Positions 56,807 to 64,000 of a stretch of 64,000 nt of DNA are shown piece by piece (position 1 is the first letter of the stretch; every line of letters starts with the position of its first letter). The DNA comes from Antrodiella citrinella (taxonomy: Eukaryota > Basidiomycota > Agaricomycetes > Polyporales > Steccherinaceae). The notes beneath the pieces are model-generated. The model worked only from the letters and a program-made list of their open reading frames with translations. It made no database searches and was not told the origin of the DNA. Location of the stretch: NCBI GenBank assembly GCA_004802725.1, contig SGPM01000061.1, positions 1-64,000 on the forward strand, given 5' to 3'. Made by a program: the position numbers and the translations under genes.

Positions 56807-58916
56807 GTGGCGGACTTGCCGCTTACACGTGTTACCGACAGTGATAAAGGTGGAGCAGTGCAGATTCGCCCGTATCGTTTGTTCGTTCCCACTACCCCAC
56901 ACCCGTACCAGAGGCCGGTACCTCTTTCGACGCGCTCGACGTTAGATCCCAGAGATCCCCCTTTTGCGCTCGCAGGCCGATTATACTTTTTACTGGGGAC
57001 CGCGATGATTCGCAGAGGTGAAGCTAGAACGGACACGGCGAGGGACGATGAAGCAATGGCGATCCGGATGTTTGCAGAGGAGACGCGACGGATACCCGAT
57101 CGGGGGACAGAACATCCTCCAACGCAGCGAGCTCGCGGACCTAGTAATATTCTTCGGCGGCAGCCTTCCCAGAGGTGCGTGGCGATCGTCGGTGTGTCGT
57201 GACGATGAGCACTTACGCAGGACATAGAACGCTTGATGGAGAAACGCATGGCGTTGCTGGTATTGTGAATAAGGTCGCCATCCGTCTTTGTCGGAATCGC
57301 AGTAACGAGAGACCTCCTGCTGCCGGTTCATCTGTCCGTAACGCTTTGCACCGCTCACTGTAAGCCGTGTTCAGTTCTGCCCATCGAATCATGTTCAGTC
57401 GTCTTCGCAGGAGTCGGTCCAGAGCACGCGAATGCACTGCTTGCATCCAGCATATCGCAGGCACGGCAATACGAGTCCCCTGCGGACACAACTACGATGT
57501 CACATGTTTACTCAACCTCGTTCGTCTTGCCCTGCACGACGAGTCTTCTTTTCCCCCTCAATGCTGTAAACAAACAATTCCGGTTGGATCGTTTGACCAG
57601 CATATGGATCCTTCTTTAGCCTCTTTATACACTCGGAAGAGTGAGGAGTACAACACGCTCAAGCGCGTTTACTGCGCGAATCCTCGCTGCAGCCTGTTTT
57701 TGGGACCTCAAAGGGCCCACTTCAGCAATATCTACTCGTGTACGGCAACGCGGTGTAACACTCGCACGTGCTCGCGGTGTCGGAAGGAGGTGAAGCAAGG
57801 CGCGCACAGTTGTCGAGTGGACGGTACCGACAAGGATTTAATGTCCCTCAGCAAGAAATCGGGGTGGGCTCAGTGTCCGGGATGTACACGGATGATTGAG
57901 CTGACGACCGGCTGCTTTCATATGACTTGCAGATGTAAGACTCAGGTATGTTCGTCAACTAGACTTGTTTCGATCTCTCTAAAGTCCCGAGCCATAGTTT
58001 TGTTATTTATGTGCCTCACCTTGGAAGACTTGTCAGTGCCCTAGATGGGACGAACAACGACTAGTCGCTCGTGCTGAGGAGCAACCGCTTGCTGCGCTTG
58101 ATATGCCCATGCGAGGACGACCCGCTATGAGACCTTCTGCCCGGACTGCCAACATCCATGATCCGCCTCACCCAGAGATTCCAGGACCTTGGCTATTGCG
58201 CTCACGGCCCGATCTCAGGCGCGGTCAAAGCGCAGGAGCTGCCGTCTTAGGCACTTCCAGTTCTTCCTCGAACGCACCTACCCTCACACCTCCTTACACC
58301 ACAACCAGCTCTCAAACTCGGCATCCTATCTTCCCTTCACGACCTGTCCTCTCACGTGCCTTGCCTCCAATCCCAACAGCCCCCAAGGATTCGAGCGCAC
58401 CGGACAGCGCTATTTCCACGGGCAGCGAAGCTCCCTCAGTACCCAGTCCTACGACGAAACCCAAGCCCAAGCAGCCTCCTGAGGTTCCGCGAAGGTCCCC
58501 CCTCCGCACCAGCGCACCTTCCATTATGAATGCCCGGGAGAACGTCGTTGCACGGGGGCTAGATGCACAGCGACGACGAACGCAGCGAAGTGTCGACCTT
58601 GGTTCTTCTCAAACACGAAAGCGGGACGAAACACCTCCAACTCCGAATACGCCTACGTCCATTGACGGCATCGTTGTGGATTCCTTGGAGTCGAGAATCG
58701 ACAGGCTTATGGGTACTGTGCAGCATTATCCTTGTCAGCATCAATGGGTCGCGCAAGGCGGAAGGAGTTCTTGTGACGGTTGCTACCGCGGAGGGTCTCT
58801 TATCTCGGTGAGTGCGACCTGTCTAACGTCAGGACCTTGTCTCACTCGCGGCTCTAGATATGTTCACGTTGCTCTATGCGTGCTTGCCAGCGTTGTCACA
58901 CGAATCGTATTTAAAC
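56807..58916 (+). CDS. RBR-type E3 ubiquitin ligase A (RING-IBR-RING)
   Basis: RBR ligases take ubiquitin from an E2 onto a RING2 cysteine before transfer. The RING1 exon (from about 57411) has CTACIQHIAGTAIRVPCGHN and FPPQCCKQTIP. IBR follows with YCANPRCSLFLGPQ and CNTRTCSRCRKEVKQGAHSC. RING2 has AQCPGCTRMIELTTGCFHMT with the expected catalytic Cys in GCFHM. After an intron with donor at 57946, FCYLCASPWKTCQCPRWDEQ follows. A 230-residue Pro/Ser/Arg-rich linker leads to a C-terminal Cys module (CQHQWVAQGGRSSCDGCYRG, spliced to ICSRCSMRACQRCHTNRI, stop at 58914-58916). The 5' part is uncertain. The segment 56807-57175 with DDEAMAIRMFAEETRRI is probably an upstream exon, comparable to the UIM-like part of ligase B. 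It lies directly upstream of ligase B. Confidence 0.8.
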
Positions 58917-59345
58917 GACGATTTTCCGTTCATTGTACCAATATCGCCGTATGTATGTACCATGTTATCGTTTGTTCTTTATGGATTATGAGTCGAATGA
59001 CTCTTGTTGTATCAACTAGCATCGTGAGGTTATGGGACATGCTGATGTACCAGTGTTATAGGACATGACAATTGCTCTCGTACCATGTAGCTCTACAGAT
59101 GTGTGGACCGCTTTAATACATTTTCAAGAATTGACTCGTGTTCTTTCACACAGGTGACCAACGGTTGACGATAGCTGTGCCTTCGGCCGTTCCATGCATG
59201 CCCACGGTGAGCCTACAACAACAATGCATCGTGTCGAACTCTAACTCCCAGTTCACGTGCTTCCCCTATCTTCAGTCTTCCCATGGATATATAAGCCGGT
59301 CATTTCCAGCCCACAGGCGGCCACTCCCCTTCATCAGATCCTGCA
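58917..59345. other. Spacer between tandem RBR ligase genes
   Basis: The 429 bp hold the 3' end of ligase A and the promoter of ligase B, including TATATAAG at about 59287, some 55 bp upstream of the ATG, a plausible TATA element. No gene is recognised. Confidence 0.45.
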
Positions 59346-61209
59346 ATGGCCTCCTCGGCAGGGCCATCGGGTCTGAAGCGCTTTTACCTCCCTCCACCAC
59401 GTACCGCCGCCGACCCTCATCGTCTCTTGTTATACACGATACAAGACGGGATGTTGTGTCTGATACCATCAGAAGATGACGCTGAAATTCGAGAAGAAGA
59501 GGCTACCCTTGAGGCTGCCGCTGCGCGAATGAAGGCGAAATCGAAAGCAAGAGTGAGAGCAAGAGCAACCCGCCAGACCGACGCTGAGTTTGCGCTTCAA
59601 CTTTACCGGGAGGAACGGGAGGCGGCGGCGAGGGTTGCTTCCGACCATGCTTTGGCGATCGCTCTAGCCAATAATTCGGACGAAGAGATACCTATTTCAA
59701 GGGGGGCGATGATAAGGCGAGTCAAACTTGCGACCTCCACGATCTGCATGTCACTAACTCGATGCAGAACCCCAACACCTCCAAGAAGAAATGATGAGCG
59801 GCGCTCGAGGTCGCTGCACAATGACAATCAAGCTCCCACAGGTTCTAGACCAACTAGTCGAGAGAGGCGTATGGATGATACTATCGGGCGTCCGTCTCGA
59901 CGAAATCAACACCGACGAGTGATGATTCTTGAAGGAAAAACTTACATACCAGATACGGATTCATTCTATGGCGCTAGGTATACATATATTCAAGCGTATC
60001 TGACCGAATCACTGGTTGACCTGTTGTTGGTTATAGCGGCATAACTGCTGTGAACGGAACATCGTCAGGATCCCAATTTAAGAACGCAATAGCCATGAAG
60101 AAGCCAAAACGGTGTGTAGACTCCCTTCGAAGTCTGCATCTGTGAATTGATTTGACTGCAGTTTCACAGGTCATGATTGTGTTGTGTGCCAGGATCCCAT
60201 CCGTGTCACCGAAGTTCGGGCACCATGCGGGCATTACTACGACACAACATGTCTTCTTGACTTGTTCACTGCGTCAACGCGAGACGAGACCCTCTTTCCC
60301 CCTTCCTGCTGTCACCTGCGAATTCCGCTGAGCCTTGTCAAGCATCTGATGACGGCAGACGCCTTGCAACTCTTCGCACAGAGAGCTCAAGAACTCACGA
60401 CACCGAATCGTGTCTACTGCTGCAATCCCAAATGCAGCCGGTTTCTAGGCCCACAGTCAAATGATCGTCCTCTTCATATCCTCCGCTGCCCTGCTGAAGG
60501 TTGTGATACTTCAACATGTGCACGGTGTAAGGCGATTGCAATGCCGGAACACAAGTGCAAGCCGTTGAAGGCAGATAAAGCAGTCCTTGCTCTCGCCGAA
60601 CGCGCAGGATGGGCGCGCTGTCCTGGCTGCGCGCAGCTCGTCGAGCTGAACACAGGATGTTATCACATGACATGCAGGTGCAAGACCCAATTTTGCTATC
60701 TTTGCAGTGCCATGTGGAAAAGTTGCAATTGTCCTCAATGGACCGAGGATGGCTTACTGGGGCAAGCTGGACGTGCTCTCGCTGCGCCTGCTCGACGTGG
60801 AAATCTTCGGGCGGATCGTGCTCCGGACAATGAGCTCAACCCGGATGACCCGGAGGAGGTATGTATGAACTTTCATTACAAGTCCGCAGAAATGTAACCA
60901 TTCTTCTCGCTGCACAGAACCATAGAAGATTACTTGTGCAACTCGCAATCGAAGAACTCCGACAAGACGGGTACGGTAACGAAGTGGAAGCACCTGAATG
61001 CGTCCATTGGCAATGGAACATTCGGTGGGGTGGTGGCACGTGCGAAAGGTGCAGACAGAGTAGCTTTCTGTTCCTCTGGGTCAGTGCAACCTAGCCTCAT
61101 ATCTATTCTTATTCAAACTTGTCCACAGAAATGTCGTAGTTGCGCGGCAGTGGCTTGCGCCAGGTGCCGTAGAATGTCAGGATTAGTCGGACTGCAGTTT
61201 CATGATTAG
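59346..61209 (+). CDS. RBR-type E3 ubiquitin ligase B (RING-IBR-RING)
   Basis: The start MASSAGPSGLKRFYLPPPRT leads to an Ala/Glu/Arg-rich helix with FALQLYREEREAAARVASDH and ALAIALANNSDEE, resembling a ubiquitin-interacting motif. The RBR exon begins at about 60161: RING1 CVVCQDPIRVTEVRAPCGHY and FPPSCCHLRIP; IBR YCCNPKCSRFLGPQ and CDTSTCARCKAIAMPEHKC. RING2 is ARCPGCAQLVELNTGCYHMT with the catalytic Cys, then CRCKTQFCYLCSAMWKSCNC. After introns at 60859 and 61080 a Cys-rich tail follows (CVHWQWNIRWGGGTCERC, then KCRSCAAVACARCRRMSGLV) and stops at 61209. It is clearly a paralogue of ligase A in domain order and motif spacing. The intron between the N-terminal part and RING1 is not fully resolved. 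One internal junction near 59718 may use a GC donor. Confidence 0.85.
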
Positions 61210-61277
61210 ACCCGTACACATGTGATTGTGACTGCTGCCCCGAAACAACTACATATTCGATACAATGGCTCGACATC

Positions 61278-63267
61278 TTAGTCCTCCTCAGGTGAAAGGG
61301 CCCGACTTGCATTCACAAGTCGGTTCAAAATTTCCAATAAGTCCGCTCCAACAATTCCCCGATGTTTGAAATTCAATTTATGGCTGTAGTCGAGACACAT
61401 CTGCGCGGCATGCCGGGTGACTGACGGGTAGTCGGAGACCTGCGTACGTCTTTCTTCGATTGCAGCGGAAAGCTCCGTCAGCAGCTTGTTGAGATGGTAC
61501 CATTCCTCTCGCAGGCCCTCGTTGTGGAAATGTGTCGACAGATAGAGGACAGCTTGACACAGTTGTATGGGCTCTACGGTCTTCGCGGCTATGCAAGCTC
61601 GAGCTCCAGCGATCAGATTCGTCATAACTATTGACGTGTCGACATGTGAGTATCAAAGAGAACGAGGCGTATGGGGTGGAAGGTGCTAACCTTGATTCGC
61701 CGTGATTTGGGAAATCGTAAAGCTAGAGGGCAGGCGCTGATACGAAGAGAATGCAAGGACCTCCAGAGTGTCACGCGCCACATCTTCGTTTAGAGAGATG
61801 AGCCTGGTGACCATATTCCCTGCTCTAATTTGCTCATGTTGTACGCCATCATTTGTGACGGCCGCCAGATACACAGGCAGGAGAGCTGAGCCGACACAGA
61901 TGAGATTGCTACGCATCCATGGCAGCAACTCCACTTTCCGCTTCTCTCGCTCCCTGCCGTCGATTTCCCGGTCCAATGCATCGAGCAAAATGTGCACGGT
62001 GGTATATCGGGCCATGTTGGACAGCTTCTGGAGGTCGCTGACGTGGATCTTGGCGAGCGACTGGACGTCCGCACCGGCGCGACTACTGATGATTTGGCTG
62101 ACACATTGTTCTACTTCGTTCCCGTCGGATTCAACGAGACAAGTACGTATAGTCTTCTCCAGAAACTCATCATCCTGAAGAGTGGCGTCTGCGGCGACGA
62201 GTGCAGGGATATCAAGGGTCTGGTCCATGCGTAACAACCGTTCATCTCTCGATTCGCGCGAGGACGTCAGATCGTTACGCTTGCGCCATCTGTGGAACCT
62301 GCGCTGAACAGCTTGCAGCGGCTCCTTCAGCAGGGGTGTCTTGTACGGACAGCGAGACGAGAAAGCCGGAGCAAGTGTGGTGGAGACGTAGAGGATGAGC
62401 CAGACCATGATGAGGGCTGTGACCACCCACCCGACGGCGGGATCCATATCCTGCAGGAAAATACATAAACCCCCGAAGAACAAAACCAAGGCGAGTTGGA
62501 GCAGCAGCGGTAAGAACGCCGCTACCCTCCAAAACTCGGAATTGGACTAGGCCACGATTACGCCAATAGCGTATACGAGAGCGTGACCGAGGGGAGATGT
62601 TCTCCTGCGACTGATATTCGCGAAGCCACTGCTTGATGAGCATGGCTACGGATGCCGTGACCAGACTACAGACCAGGCTGCAGAACCATAGGATATTGAT
62701 ACGAATGGACGAGACGGAAGGTTGGAACGTGGGTGGCATGATCAGAAACGGTTGCGTTGCGTTGACAAAGCCGGAGTTGACGGTAAAGCTATTCAGTTGT
62801 TGAGACATTTGCGTAAGGACGAACACGGTCATTTGGGTTGGGTCGGCTTGAAGAGTCCTGTAGAGTTCGATATTAAAAGCTGTCAACACCGCGGAGAACA
62901 ACCCAGCCTGTATAGCACTAATCAGACAATGGTGTATCAGTTCAAACGCTAATACTTACGAAAACCAAAAGAGTATCCATATCCTCCTTGCAATCCTTGA
63001 TCTTGACCTCGTCGTACTCGGTCATCGTTTTGGATAACGACGACCAACCTTCCGCGCTATTGCCAGGCCCATGCCCTTCATCTATACTGCCATCGTCGTC
63101 AGAGTCTTCTTTCCTGTCTCCCTGGACAACGGTATTAGCTTCATTGCACTAGTAGTGGCAAAGTGGCCGTTTCTTACCTTGGTTGGCTTTTCGGTCGTGT
63201 TGATGTGAAAATCAAAGATGGACCCCTTGACAGTCTTCTTGGCAGTAGGTGTAGCTGGCGTTGACAT
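61278..63267 (-). pseudogene. DUF6535 membrane protein gene with a frameshift
   Basis: The start MSTPATPTAKKTVKGSIFDF (63267) splices to GDRKEDSDDDGSIDEGHGPG, then WSSLSKTMTEYDEVKIKDCK. The DUF6535 core is next: AGLFSAVLTAFNIELYRTLQ, TMs INILWFCSLVCSLVTASVAM, and LIKQWLREYQ. After GLVQFRVLE the expected VAAFLPLLLQLALVLFFGGL is in another frame. One extra G lies in a GGG run (plus-strand CCC at 62525-62527), and there is no room for an intron. Downstream exons remain protein-like (NMARYTTVHILLDALDREID, IAAKTVEPIQLCQAVLYLST) down to ALSPEED at 61278. DUF6535 proteins are multi-pass proteins of unknown function, expanded in mushrooms. Either a recent null allele or a sequencing error would explain this. 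Confidence 0.75.
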
Positions 63268-64000
63268 AGCAAGCTGACGATAGTACGTTCAGCCATGCAA
63301 ACATGAAGTCGCGTATTGCACGTACTGTACGCGCCACTGCCAACAGTGCTGGCGGTCCGATCGACTACCGACGACGCTTCCTAAAGGTTCGATGTCCTAG
63401 CTAACGAACGAGTAAATATATATGTGTAGTGAATGTACAGTCAGAGGTAACGAGGGTGGGGGAACTTGAAGACCGAAATTTGGCCAGGCCTTCCGCGTCG
63501 CGAAAGGCGAGATACAAAGACTCGAGACTATTGTTCGCAGCGGAGAGTCTGAACGAAAGCTTTCATTCACTGAAATGCTGTGGAATGAGCTGCGAAGTCC
63601 GAAGTCCGTAAGATCTTGAGACGAGAAAGGCTAAAGGCCGAAATTCGGCCAAATTCCGTGAAGTGAAAGCAAGCCGTAACGAGCACGACTCACCACGACT
63701 AAAACGCTGGGATGGTGGGCTGGGACGAGAAAATATCTGAGCGAACGAGAGGACGATGGACAATGAGGGAACACCGTGTCTTGCAGCGCGTTCCGCCGCT
63801 TTCGGATATCGCTTAGTAAGCATTAAGTAGTTTGGACTCCCGACTCCCGAGGGCACGATCGTGGTCAGTCGAGTATGTAGATTCATACTCGTGAATTCCG
63901 CAGACAAGTTCCTGGTCCATGTTTGTTCGCGTCCGCATGGACCCATGTACACCACACGGACGACGAACTTCGGTCTATTCGCGAATACATGAAAGCGCAT
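63268..64000. other. Right-edge non-coding or unresolved stretch
   Basis: A minus-strand frame is open from the edge to 63563 but its composition is not protein-like in any family I know, and it contains inverted and near-repeated segments. GGCCGAAATTCGGCC at 63636-63650 is a 7-bp inverted repeat around one A, echoed by ACCGAAATTTGGCC at about 63472-63485. A fragment of a repeat element is possible. No gene is claimed. Confidence 0.4.

Noticed and set aside
63563..64000. Long open frame on the minus strand at the right edge
   Set aside because: Low-complexity, Arg/Ser-rich content without a domain or splice-supported continuation; it overlaps an inverted repeat.

Overview
This window is nuclear DNA of a filamentous basidiomycete, most likely an Agaricomycete. 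Genes are dense and cut by many 45-70 nt introns with GT...AG ends, and several exons are only 8-12 nt long. Family content points the same way: a WOPR (Gti1/Pac2) regulator, a DUF6535 membrane protein, a Kre9/Knh1-like GPI protein, an expanded-type G-alpha, an F-box protein with tandem remnants, and paired RBR ubiquitin ligases. There is no sign of a plasmid, phage, CRISPR array or rRNA operon, and no tRNA was supported. Exon limits were read by eye from splice signals and frame continuity. For DJ-1, SURF4, MutY, the WOPR gene, DNAJC11, RMD1, fatty acid 2-hydroxylase and the GPI protein the spliced lengths sum to whole codons.

Layout. 0-7 kb: a partial FN3-like gene (-), DJ-1/PfpI (+), SURF4 cargo receptor (-), MutY (+). 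7-13 kb: two gene-poor stretches (1.9 and 2.7 kb) flanking a WOPR regulator (-). 13-22 kb: DNAJC11-like (-) and RMD1/DUF155 (+) share a 237-bp divergent promoter, then exocyst Sec5 (-). 22.7-29.7 kb: a very large gene (-) encoding, in one chain, a ubiquitin-like N-terminus, a RING-H2 finger, two U-boxes, von Willebrand A (vWA) segments and a C-terminal E2 ubiquitin-conjugating domain. 30-36 kb: fatty acid 2-hydroxylase, a histidine phosphatase and an unrecognised conserved-looking protein (all +). 36.5-40.5 kb: calcineurin A and UNC-50/Gmh1 (-). 40.8-48.3 kb: a WW-domain disordered protein and RNA14/CstF77 (+). 48.6-52 kb: an F-box protein (-) and two degenerate F-box tails. 52-56 kb: an atypical G-alpha (+) and a GPI-anchored wall protein (-). 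56.8-61.2 kb: two tandem RBR E3 ligases (+). 61.3-63.3 kb: a frameshifted DUF6535 gene (-).

Most genes are eukaryotic housekeeping functions that do not form an operon-like pathway. Two themes stand out. Ubiquitin signalling is represented by the E2/E3 fusion, two RBR ligases and F-box genes. Membrane traffic is represented by SURF4, Sec5 and UNC-50. The strongest candidate for something little described is the E2-U-box-RING-vWA fusion at 22.7-29.7 kb.
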